In this document: positions 46,911 through 59,500 of the stretch, piece by piece
Position numbering within the stretch: the first letter of the stretch is position 1
Layout: every line of letters starts with the position of its first letter
Source: Galaxea fascicularis
Taxonomy: Eukaryota; Cnidaria; Anthozoa; Scleractinia; Euphylliidae
NCBI GenBank assembly: GCA_948470475.1
Contig: OX419346.1
Location: forward strand, 3,939,231 to 4,003,230
Direction of reading: 5' to 3'
Length of the DNA: 64,000 nt
Notes under the pieces: model-generated
What the model saw: only the letters and a program-made list of their open reading frames with translations
Database searches by the model: none
What the model was told of the DNA's origin: nothing
Program-made: the position numbers and the translations under genes

Positions 46911-48199
46911 GGGCGTACCGAAACCCAGGAATCCGAAATTCGGATTTCAGGGAAACGCATTATGTGATGCCATCTCCGTGTCTTTAATGGAACGAGAACT
47001 CAGGCATTGCGTGACATGACGGTGCGTGGGTATACAGGATAATTTATCGCCTTCCCAGGCAGGGCTGCACCATTTCAGAAACCTCATTGGTTCCACGGGA
47101 TCTTCATAGGGAGGATCACTGTTGTTTTAGGTTCCACTGTTATGATTGTTTACTTATTGTTTCTTTCCTTTTAAGAAAAGGAGTTGTAGAAGCCACCGAC
47201 AAAAATACGGTACCCAGGAAATGTTTCTGTTTCGAGGAAGATAACATTTCACATTTTATTCACTGAGTTCACAACGTATTTACAATCGAAAAAATAATAT
47301 ACTCATTTCTTTTGTTTGAAACTAAATGGTTAAAATATTTGCTAAAAAAAATGTATATTTGTTGACTAGGAATTGGAAAGAATTTCGGATTTCTCCTGTC
47401 AGTAACTTTCTTATCAATAACATACGGACGATAGGCCACGTTGCGTTGCAACTAGTGATAATTACAACTATAACTATGAACGAGAAATTCTCGAACAACT
47501 GAAACGTTTCGCGCATGTTTGACGCTACACCTTCGACTTAAATGTTTCAGAGAAGAATTAAAACCATCGTAGCGTTGATTGCGACTGCACGGGACTCCGA
47601 AAACCGTGAAAACAAGAAATATTTATGAAATGGAATTGTCTTTCCAGTAAAAGCCAATCGCGCGCGAGAAAAGTAACATTAATTAGTTTGCTGGAGTCAT
47701 GTCGCTTCTGATTGGTTGCTGCACAATGAGAAAGTCAAATCAAATCAAAGCGTTCACGGTTTTTCGATTCGCACTAGAAACCTAAAAACTTGATATACGA
47801 AGACAAAACTTGAGTCCCGTCTGTGAACACCCTTATCATTTCAATCGAAATTTGTGTCAGTTTCTTTGCGTCTTTTTGCGCCACAAGTTTGATGATATTT
47901 GCGTTTGCCATTCATACTACATTAACCCGTTTAGCTTCAGTGCCATCATAAACATTCTCCAAACTGTTCTCGGTATATTTCATAAGTGCTAATTGCCGTG
48001 TAAGAATTTGTATAAACATGATGTCATTTTATAACTGATGATCAAAGTTAAACCGCTGAACCGAATTAAAAACAAAAACAAAAGAGACATTCGCCTGTTC
48101 TGTCCCCTTACCTAAACTTTCCAAACACCACCATAACGAATGTGTTATAAGAACGGTATGGAAAATGCATACATTGATAGCTGGGCTTAAAGGAGTTTT
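46911..48199. other. Gap between the Kelch gene and the 3' end of FBH1
   Basis: The two genes converge here. The gap holds one copy of a diverged repeat (47574-47765). No polyadenylation signal is obvious directly after the Kelch stop; ATTAAA occurs near 47556. No further gene seen. Confidence 0.4.
47574..47765 (+). repeat. Dispersed repeat, copy 1
   Basis: Shares ordered blocks with 49361-49578: CGAAAACCGTGAA, AGAAATATTTATG, AAGCCAATC, and TGTCGCTTCTGATTGGTTGC. The spacers are diverged. Probably an old interspersed element; its ends are not defined. Confidence 0.6.
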
Positions 48200-51100
48200 C
48201 TAACAAACTAAGCCGCCAAGATGAGGTACTTTAGAAACTGCGCAGTCAAAGCACAGGACACCACTTGCCAGCGTAGTGTTCCCACCCTAGAGAAAAGAAC
48301 GCAGAAATATCAAATCACATTTGTAGGGGGCGAATCTGAAAAACCACCGACTCGTTTAGATAAAGAAAATTCCCCGACTTTTCACTGACCCCAAATTAAT
48401 TTTTAGTGACCATGCTGAGGCAAATCCTTGGACAATAAAACCAAAAATAAAGTCAAAGAAATGAATTCCTTTATTTAAATTTGTGAAAAAGACTACAAAA
48501 TTTACCAAAAAAAAAAAAAAGCTTTTTCACACACGTGGTGGCTGATTAAAAATAACAATCTGACGTTTCAATGACTTTCTGGTAGAATTTATAGAATTTC
48601 CCTGAACTGATGCACAATTTCCGGGTTTTACCTGACCTTAAAACATGTTTTTTCCCTAGCTTTTTCCTTCGTAAAAGGTAGCTAATTCAGGTTTTAATTA
48701 CGCACTTTTACTTTGATGGACCATTACAACCATACCGTAGATGTGGGTGCTTTTTGTAGTGGTTTCAAACAAACGATAACAAACAAAGCCGTTGATGGTA
48801 CCGCCGGTTAGTAATTTTGGAATTATCCCATGCTATCGTATGGTTGGTTAGGCAAGCATGCTCCGACAAAGCGGAGTTTTCCTTTTTGCAAAGAAAAATT
48901 GCTTTTTGATGCTCCTTTAAACGTGTACCAAGCTGACGCTTGGTCTGTCCGATGTACTCATGATCACAGTCATTGCAAGGAATAGAATAAACAGCGTCAG
49001 TTCGTTGTTCTTTCAACACAGGAGTGTCGAAACGTTCGGTCGTGAATTGTAACTTTTTAAGTCACATTCATCAATTTTCAAACCAGAGTAGCATCAAACC
49101 ATGTCTGATTGTCCACCTGGTTGCAGTGTGAACTTGAACATACCTTATCGTCATTTAAGTCTGAATTCTTTGACTATCGAGGACAGAAACCGCTCAAACC
49201 CGAGAAATTATAAAATTATGAAGCATTTGAAAAGTATAAATAATTTCATGTAGAGAGGAAATATTTTATCCCCAGTTATTACGTGTTTTGAAGACCCCAT
49301 TTAAATACTGGAGGTTAAAAAGAGAAGTTCGTGTTTTCCAACTGACTAATTCTTCGCAGCATTGATCGCGCGTGGCTTTACCGTGAAAATCCGAAAACCG
49401 TGAATACTAGAAATATTTATGGACTGTTACTGTGTTTCAAGTAAAAAGCCAATCACGCGCTAGAAAACTAAACCGCAGACAGTAATGCTACTGTAATAGT
49501 TTATGGTTTCTTGTCGCTTCTGATTGGTTGCTGCATAATGGAAATTGTCAAAATCAAATCGAAGTGTTCATGGTTATACCACAAGAAGACTGGTTCAATA
49601 AAACGACTTACCAAAGTAATAGTTTCTTTCTGGATGGTGACATGGCGCGATCTAGAAAAGCGAATTTCTTCCTTGCAATCCACGCATATAACAGGCTGTG
49701 AATTAAAGAACAACTAAGTTAACCTTCGAACACTTTACGAAAATACGAATGGGAGAGTTTGTGCGTTGATATTTTCCTCGAAGGCATATAAGCACTTTTA
49801 TTATTCAACACTTTGGGGCAATGTCCAAACATGGTCATGGCGCTATCGATATTCGTTGTGAGTACTCAACAGATATCCTGCGTTATAATCCATCAAACAG
49901 TTTTGCTCGCACGCGATTGACCAAAACACAACACAAGTGACTGAATACGCCCCAACTAAAAGAGGAGAATATACAGTGATAAATGCGTCTTGCGAAAAAT
50001 ATTTGAAGGATAATAAAGACAATCGCCTCCATTTGGCTTTAATAATATGCTCGTATATTTTTCCTTCGAAAAAATAACAATTTCCTGTTCGCTTCTAGGA
50101 ACAGTTAATAGGGAGCTTAAGCAACTACGACGACGATGGCAACGAAAACGTCATTTGAAAATAAAACTTCCCGTTTTTGTAACTCTTTCGTGATTATTCC
50201 AACTTGTTTAACTTCAAAAATGCTGGCGAACTGTCCAGGGTCTGAATTACTGTGAACGGTGTAAAAGTAAAGAAAAAGAAAGAAAATTTGCTGTCATGCG
50301 GTCACGTTCCGGTAAAAACCGAAAATCTAGTCATTTCACGTCGTCGTTTTACAGATGACAGCAAAGAAATGAACCACAATGTAAAACGCACGTGCAAGCT
50401 ATTGTTTTTGCTCATTGTCGTCGCCGTCGTAGTTGCGTAACCTTTCTATTAGGGAGCTTGAGGAACGACGACTGCAACGGCAAGAAAAACGTGATTTCAA
50501 AACGTAACTTCCCGTTTTCGCGACTTTTTTCGCAATTATTCCAATTTCTCTAACATAGAAAATGCTGGCGTGCTCTCTGGGGTCTAAATTGCTAAGAACG
50601 GTATTAAAGTAAAGCAAAAAAGATAAATTTGCCGTCATGCGCTCACGTTCTCGAGAAAACCTTAAACTTGGCCATTTCACGTTGTGGTTTTGTCGAGGCC
50701 GGCAAAGAAATGTACCAAAATGTAAAACGCACGTGCAGAGAGATTGAGTTTGCTCATTAAACCTACTAATGGCGTTCTCGTTGCCGTTGCCGTCCTCGTT
50801 GCTTAAGCTCCCTGATGCATGTCTGCGGACAAATATCCGAGCATATTTTCGCGCCAATGTTCTTCCAGTTCTTCCGCAGTAAGCCCAATAGATTGTACTT
50901 AGCTATCAGGTGCATTCCGCGCTATTTCGCGGATAAATTGTTAATTATAAGGCGGTGGTGTTGAAGTACCTGAGGTAGTTTTTTCAATGACACTACTTTT
51001 GTGAAGTACTCCTGCAAAATAAAACCATGAACGCAAAGTTATTGTCAGGGAGTCGTCCGCTTTGGCAAGGTTCCGATTATAGCGATCTGGGTGCGAAAAT

Positions 51101-53543
51101 GTTGGTATTTCATTAAAGTAGTCGCTAACTCGGATTTTGAGTATCCACGTCCATTATCCGAAACAGCGGCTAGTAATCGAGCCAAGGCGATTACGAGAGG
51201 TTTCGAAGATAGTAATCTGACCTACAAACTACGTTAGAAGAGAAAAGTGATCGCTTACAAGATGGGGTGGGGTTTGACTCTATTTTAATAATGTCACCCT
51301 CACTGCCTCACTGCGAATTTGCTCATTGGATGCCAAGAGTATATCGCTTACCATTTTGCAGCCGAGTATACCCAGTATAGTCCTGTTGAGCTGAAGACAC
51401 TTCTTGGCCCGAGTAACAGCCACATAGATTAAGTTCTTTTCGTCCTCTGCTAGGTCATCTACACGTGCAAAGAACGAAAAACCACGCTGATCAAGAGGCA
51501 AAATTTAGCAAATAAAAGTAAGATGAGATTCTTTGAGTCATTTGATTAACTTGTGTATTTCTTGATGTTGAAGAATGCGTCCGCCATATTGGTGTCTCTA
51601 AAAGGCAGCAGTGCTGACAGTTTGATGGTAAGAAATTAAAGAAGCTGGGAATGAAGGTGTAATGGATCTGTGACTCACGTAATGGGATTCCAAGATCAGC
51701 TCCAGGTAGAAAGTCATCTGTGACTCGAACAGTGTCAAACTCAAGTCCCTTGGCTTTGTGAGCCGTGGAAAACACGATGTCTGAGAAAGGGAAAGTAGTC
51801 ATGGTTTAAATTAGCAGTGATACGATAGTGATAAGATTTGACAAATTTGACAACTTTACAGACGTTTCTATGACTGGGGGTATGGCGTGTACCCCTAATC
51901 ATACAAACGTCTCTACATTTTTCATTTGTAAACTTACATTTTCTCAGCTGATATTACACCTGATATGCAGAAACTTTGCAGGGTTACTAAGGTAAAGGTG
52001 TTCTTTCTAGTGCTGGTATACGTTTTTAATCAGTTTCACTTATTTTAATTTTCGGCCGCCATTTTGGAGAAGGGTCTATTAGGGAAATAGAGGGGAGGGA
52101 GGAAAGGGGGAGGGAACGAGGGAGGGGGGAACGGGGGGAGGGAACGGGGGGAACGGGGGGAGGGAACGGGGGAAACGAGGGAGGGAGGGAGGAACGGATG
52201 GATGGATGAACTCAAAATCAATCAACAGAAATTTGATTTAACCTGCTTGCTGCAAATTTGCAACGGCCTTGGATTGAATCTTCTCTATTCTCTGCTGCAA
52301 CATGACGTGATGTGTCTCAACAATCTGCAGCAAGACGAAAACACACATAAACGCAAATGTCGCTAAATGAATACAACATAGCAATAGATCCACGTTGGCC
52401 CTTTTCGCACTGTTTTCGTATTGGACTACAGTTTTTAAAAGCTGCCTTATACTTTTGCGATTGAACTTATATCATACAACGGCTGGTTAACCAAGCACTT
52501 TTTGAATGCTGCCTTCCATGACGACCGATATTTATTAGGTAAATCCGCAGGGGTTCATATTCTATACGATCTGTTACTAATTAAGACCAACCTTTACAAG
52601 GTGATTAGAAAGACAAAATAATAACGTTAAGTAACATAACGTAACGTAAAGTAACATAACGTAACGTAAGGTAACATGACACAACATAAAGCAACGCAAC
52701 ATAACGCAAAGCAACGCAACGTAGCATAATACAGAAGCGCAGAAACAGTGACCCAAAATAACACCACAAATATTCAATCATAATATGTCTACCTTACAGC
52801 CTACATGTATTTACCTTTATCTTTCCAAGCAATACTGGATCAGGGGCCACTTTGGCATATTTCTTCAGTTCAGAGAATGAACCAAATTTCTTGATCAGCG
52901 GATCCCTGATGCCCAAGGCAGCTGAAATACAGAGCCAGCACCGGTGCACATTTAGAGCTTGCACAAATTTGTGGAGCGTTTTAAACAAAGTTAGGCTTCG
53001 CTTACATTTATTGCTTCCAGACACAAACAGTTTGTGAATGTCCATCACACGAGCTAGCGCGAGACTTTGTATACCCTGCCGAATATATAGAATATATAAA
53101 CAAACATATTACTAACCAAATAAAAAATAAATACGTGAATAAAATACATTCTTTTATAAGCATACAACAGCATCAGGACGATAAAAACGACTATGTAACA
53201 GATTATGCAAATTCAGCATTTAATTAAAGCGATCTTGGCGCGAAAATTATCACAACGGAGTGCAAAAATCACAGAACTACTTTCGCACGAATCCAAATCC
53301 GAACATGCAATCAGACTATTCGTACGAAAGTATTCGTGTAATTTTCACGCCAAGATCGCTTTAAATGCTGTAATTTGCATGATCTGTTACATAGTTCTCT
53401 TGACAATGGAGTCATGATCACTCCGAAACGTTAGTATCCATCGTTCCTTTTTGCTGTTGTATACATCAACAAAAGAAGATAAATAAAACAAAAATAGAAA
53501 AAATAATGGATAATTGAATGAATGAATGACGACCGAACGAGTA

Positions 53544-53578
<35 letters not shown>

Positions 53579-56500
53579 TAATCGGAAAGAAAAAAGAGAA
53601 AATAAATCGCCGTAAAGTCAAATCAAGATTGTGGCATAGTTGTATCTGGGCCCAAATTTAGATTTCATTTCGTCAAACACTAGTATAAACAGTGTGATTG
53701 GTCGTTGCCTTCGTTCGGACACCAGCAAGTAAGACCTCCAATTCTTACCCCGACAAAACCAACTTTGGTGTCATTTTTGGCACAACATACGTTGACAGCT
53801 TCATTAAACAATGTGTAATTACAACGGGTAATCACACACAACTGGCCTCTCAAATCACCAAGCACAGAACCTAAAACATGAACAAAGCGTATAGACCTTA
53901 GCAAGAGCAAGTACTCTTGAGGAAACTGAAGAAAATGGAGGCCGAGGGGGTGGGGTGGGGCGGGGTGGTGGGGTGTGTGGTGTGGGTGAGCCACACGGTT
54001 CTCAGAGATAAGAAAGCTTCCCATGTTTACCCACAGTTTTCTTTCCAATGACCCTGGGGGAGGGAGGGGGGGGGGGAAAGGGTGTGGCTGAACCACACGT
54101 TGCCCAGAGATAAGAAAACTTCTATGTTTACCAACACTTTTCTTTCCAATGACCCTTTTTAAGACCTACCTTTCTCAAATAGTCACAAAGCGTGAACTGA
54201 AGGATATTTCGGTATTAGAAGATGAGCCCTTTCACGTTTTACTGATCACAACTAAGTAAACAACAATTTACAAGGAATCAGCAAATACCGTCACGAACCT
54301 GTAGCTTGCTGCTTAGTTCCTTTTGGAGAACCCCCCCCCCCCCCAAAAAAAAAATTGTTTTATAAGTCGTAGCAATGGGACTCACCTTCCTTCACACCTC
54401 CAACCAGAGTCTTGTTCCGAATGCCCTTAAGCACATCAAGGAAACACGAAGCCACGTACGCTATCTCCGGACCAAATCTGAATGACTGAGAACCCAAGCA
54501 AAGGAAACCCCCAATTATCATGAGTAGACCGCAAGAGTACTGTATGTGGAAATTCGCGGTCGCTAATGGGGGCGTTACAGCTTAATGCCTTGTTTTCCGT
54601 ACATTTCAGCAGTTTTCCTAAAATATCCCGCCAAAATTCCATTCAATCGAAAAATGGCTTCATTATGTTGGAGTCCTTGGTCCGGTAATTGTTTGAGAAT
54701 GTTTGAATTAGTTTTTGGAATGTCTGGAAGGGAGAAGAGTTATTTGGGAGAAGGTTGAAAAGTTTGGAAAATTAAAAAATATTGGATTAGAAGGTGGTCG
54801 AAAATTGAAATTTTAAATGAATAATTAGTACACGAAGGCCAGACAGTCCGCCACTACAACAAGTTGCCCCTGGCCTCGTTTGGGGACTAACTGATTTATG
54901 CCCCATTTTCCCAAAATTCACCTACAACTCCCCCTTAAGAAAATAGGAGTGATCGCTTACGAGATGTTTTTTGAAGCGGTGCTTCACTGAGAAACAAAAC
55001 GGTTATTTACAAAGTGATCGCTTACGGGAAGTAGTTGCTTACGAGAAGTGGTCGCTTTGTATTTCGCTTGATAACCACTCGGGCTTCCACGATTGTCAAA
55101 CGCGAAAGTAAAGCCGCTGTTACACGTTGAAGCTTTTAGCTGAAACTCATGTGCAATGGCGCGGCGAAACAAGTTGCAACAGGCGATGCACCTTGTAACA
55201 TGGTCGGTTTCTTGAAACTTTTTCCAACGTTGCGAGACAAGTTTCACGAAAAGTAGAACCGCTTTCCACTTCTACAACGGTCGCGACGATTGCAGTGGGC
55301 AGTGTGAAAAAACAAGAGCTTCACCGTGTAACACCACTTCGTGAAACTGGTCTCCCTCATGTCTTGTCACGCTACGCCACGTAAGCCAATCAGAAACCGG
55401 AAAAAAATTTTCGAGACCAGTTTCAACGTTTCCGACGAAATTTCGATCTTTTATGCCATTGCGACGCCTGCTGAAACTTATTTCGCAGCGCCGTTGCACA
55501 TAAGTTTCAGCTAAAAGTTTCAACGTGTAACAGCGGCGTAAGGAAAGCTTGGACGTCTCGTTACACAGTCAGTGGTGCTACAATGTTCTCTAATCTAATC
55601 GCGTTGGGTAGTTTAATTTAAAAGACTTGTAGACACGTCTAAGTAAATTCGCGTTTCAGAGTTCAGTCACTTGATCGCACAATGGGTTGAAAGAAATTAG
55701 CGCGTTTCTGTCAAGACAGTTTGCTAACTAAATTATATATCGTTACAAACTCATGCCGTTTCTACCACTTCGCGTAACCAAAACACCCTTTGACGCGTCA
55801 AGCGATGATCAACTTGCGAGTAGTTCACTGATTTTCAAACCTTGCTTACAAAACGAAACACAGACCTGGGTGAGATAGAAAGTGTGCGTGCTCTGTACTT
55901 CTTGAAGAGCATTCCTTGCTCCGCGGAAGGCGTAGATCTGTTGGTGAGGATCGCCAACCAAGATCTTGGCACAACTTTGCCTCAGAAGAATGTCCGAAGC
56001 AGCTATTGGTAAAAAAGACGACGGCATGAGCTTGTAAATGTAATGAAAAGTCACGTAAGAAAGCAAAGGTGTCTTTAACAGCTACCTCTTACTCAGTGAC
56101 AACTGGGAAAAAATTCAATGAATCTAACACAGTCACTAGAACCAGTTAACTCTCGCTCCCACGATCTCAATAATACACAATAATTCTCCTTACTGTCTGC
56201 CATACATTGCTTATAACGTTAGTTCTGAGAATTTGTTGTTAAATCAAACAATACCCCCTACTTGAAGGGAAGAAATTACTTATTGGTCAGTCTTGGTGGA
56301 GTGAATGGTTAATACAGCAGTACAAAAATGACCTTTTAAATAACACTCATGCATGAGTATGCATAGGGACGCACCATAACAAAAGCGGGGGGAGGGGAGG
56401 TTGGAAAAAGCCCCCAAAAAGTCATGTTAGGAACAAGAAAAAAAATTCAAACAAAGAAGAGGGCAAAAAAAAAATTAAGCAATAATAAAAATGAATAAAA

Positions 56501-59500
56501 TAAATCCTCCCCCTCCGCCCTCCCCCCATAGTTTTTCTAATGGTCCGACTCCGACTATCTCCGACTCTGTCCGACTCTCCCTTTGAGCTCTGATATCAAA
56601 CTGTATATTCACTTAAGTGGCCTTCTGATATTTCGTATACTACTAGTACGGAGAATTTGGTTAAACATCAAGACATTTCATGATTGATGACCATTTCATA
56701 TTTTCTCATAACCTGTGTAATAGTTGTAAGGAGAAATTAGGCTTTGGTCACTGTTAGGGCTTCAGGGACTAAAACCCCCACAAATCAATAATTTTACTAG
56801 TCCCTTGAAAGGCTGTTTGCGTGAATAAGATGGCGATAAGTCCACGTTTATATGACAGTGTTACTTTGTACTTGTACGTTTTTTTTCTCTTACCAGGTGT
56901 ACAATCCTGAGCTTCATCGATCAGCAAACAATCAAACCCACTTAAAACTGGTCTGGACAGTTGATATAACTTCAGATAGCCTGGGTAAGTAGATAACCAG
57001 ACAGTTTGACTCTACGCTGCGCTTTATGTACAAATGCAGTAGAGGGCCAATATTTCAATTACATCGTGAATATATAAAAAAAGATCCTTTGTGGGGAGTT
57101 TTTAAACAAATAACTTTGTTACTTAAAAACAAAAATGTCCTCTTAAAAAACGGTCATCGTGTGTCCTTATGAGAAAAAAAAATGCACAATTTCTACGCTG
57201 AACACGATAACAAATATATAACAAGTCTGTTATTATACCTTCAACGTCAGCGTCTGAAAAGTCAGGGCTGTCACTAATTTTTGGAGTGGGTGGGGGTATG
57301 CAAAAAACAGCCGGGGATTCGAGTTGCTGTAGTGAAGTCAACATGCTGGTTTTATACAAAGTAGCCGGGAATATACCTCAAAATACGAGGGGAAAATGCC
57401 TGGCCCCCGGCCCTTAATGACAGCCCTGGAAAAGGAAAAAAAAAACAAAACAAAAAACAAAACAAAAAAAGAAAACTAACCATCGTGGGTCATTGGAAAG
57501 TCTTTATCTCCACGATCTTGCATTCGTTCCCACAGCATCTCAGCTTGGGATACAACTTTCTGCAATAGGGTGGGTAGATACAAAGATTTACTATAACATC
57601 CAATAACTACACATCGCGCACACGACGTTCAATTTGTCGGCATATACTGTCACTTTAACCCGTCAAAAACCCAACATCAAAATAGCAAAGTACTGGAAAC
57701 TGCGCAGTAGGATATCCACAGTTTTGTACTGCTGAGCAAGGAGAAAACAAATCGTTCACTGAATCATTTTGCCTGACCGTTGCAAAAACTTAACATGATA
57801 CATTTACAATTTGCACGTGTACCTTGACATATTTGTCACTGTTTAAGTACGTCAAATCAGCTCCATGGTCACCAAAGATTTCACTTCCTTCTGAAGAAGA
57901 CACATCAACCACTGCCCTCTGGACTGGAGGGACGTGTTTCGCTTGAACGGCAGTGTCAGCAGAAGCTATGAAGTTCTTCAGGGTATCTTCAACTCGCCTG
58001 GCGTGCAAATAACCGCCCTTACCCGGGAGAGCATTCATTATAGCGCTATTGCGCAGACCCGAGGCGAGCTTGTGTTTGTATCTGTGAATGGATAACGAAC
58101 AACTGTAATCCCATCTCGTGGCTGGAGTCTCTGCATAGGAGTTGTTTGTTACCTTTTACTGAAGCGGGAGAGAACGTGAGCCTAGCCTGCATCGAAGACA
58201 GTGAACATACCAGCCCAGTTTTCACCAGGTCTCGAGTGACATGTCTGCACCACAGGCTACGTGAGCCAAGCGGGAGTCCCGCAAGCGATGGGGCAAACAC
58301 GTGCGACTCCCGCTTGCCGTGCTAAGAGAAACGGGGAATGACAACCCCAAGAAACGCTGTTTGAGCAACACTATTTGTTACTCAAATTTGGAAAATCCTC
58401 ACGATTTTTTAACCTATCGAAAGGCAAATTTTGTTCAATATCCCGCTTTTTTTCTGCAATCTCCCACAACTATGACATTATTTCCAAGAAAAAATTGCCG
58501 AGTCTCCCGATTCCCGACAAAATCTCCAGATTTTCGAAAGAATTTTCCCGTAAATGAAAATGAAAACGACTGCTACGTCTTGGAGAAGATAACTCTTTCG
58601 ATAGCCTATGTGCAGAGGGTTTACTGGTACTCCAGACTCAAGTGGCGTGTTGCCTTAAGTCTGGTTCACTCTTGTGGGAGAAGCACAAGCGTAGAGAATA
58701 TTCACACTAGTGAAATACGCATGCGCAGTGCGAATCACGTCAGTAAAAAAACAAGATGGCGGACGGCAGACGGCAGAATTCTTGCGCCAATTCTTTTGGT
58801 TATGTCAAGGTAAATGCTTCGTTTTCTTGTGCTTACGCTTATTTCAAAAAGTCTACACATGCGTCAGCGTCTGTTGATTAGATTGTGTGATTAGTCGGCA
58901 ATAGTATTGCATAACGAGCACCGACTCGTCTATCGATCGCTTTATGCTGACCGTTGTACCAAAAACTATTCTTTCAAAAGCCTGATTTCAGTTAACAGTG
59001 AAAAATATAACAAAGTAAAGAGACGCAATGAGCATTCTGAGAAACTGACCGGTGGCCAACTCCCCTGAAAGCAAGAGAATGGATCGTCCGAGACTCAACA
59101 TTCAATGGAAATGTCTTGACGGCATTTTCCTGGATGGATCTGTATTGGGAGATAAGAAAACATGCATGATCCTCACAGAAAGAAATGGTGCAGAGGGGCA
59201 AGGCCTTGCATACCCGTGCGCCAATTATACATAGACACCATTTAACAATTAGATTCCATGTTGCCGTGTGTCTCTGTTCAGTAATAGATCACAGATGGCG
59301 TCAAAATGTGGTAAGAGCAAAAAAGTGGTACACGAGGCGATAGCCGAGTGTGTCACTGAAGAAACGTTTTGCGTTCCGTTTAGTGACGCTCGACTGAGAC
59401 TGCTCGAGTTTAAGTCATTTTCTACAAAGAAAGGTTTTTTTTTTTTGGGAATTTGTCCACAGTCTCCGCAAGACTTTTTATTGCATCTTCGTTCACACAA

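Noticed and set aside
50399..50857. 152-codon minus-strand frame
   Set aside because: Covers a GGGAGCTTAAG MITE from end to end.
50960..51009. Candidate FBH1 exon reading [14 protein letters not shown]
   Set aside because: It resembles one family segment, but the exon at 49695-49612 fits phase and cysteine pattern better, and including both would duplicate that region.
58301..58813. 170-codon plus-strand frame
   Set aside because: Antisense within FBH1 intron 7 (between exons 7 and 8), no recognisable domain, and it runs through low-complexity sequence with repeated TCCCGATT / TCTCC motifs.
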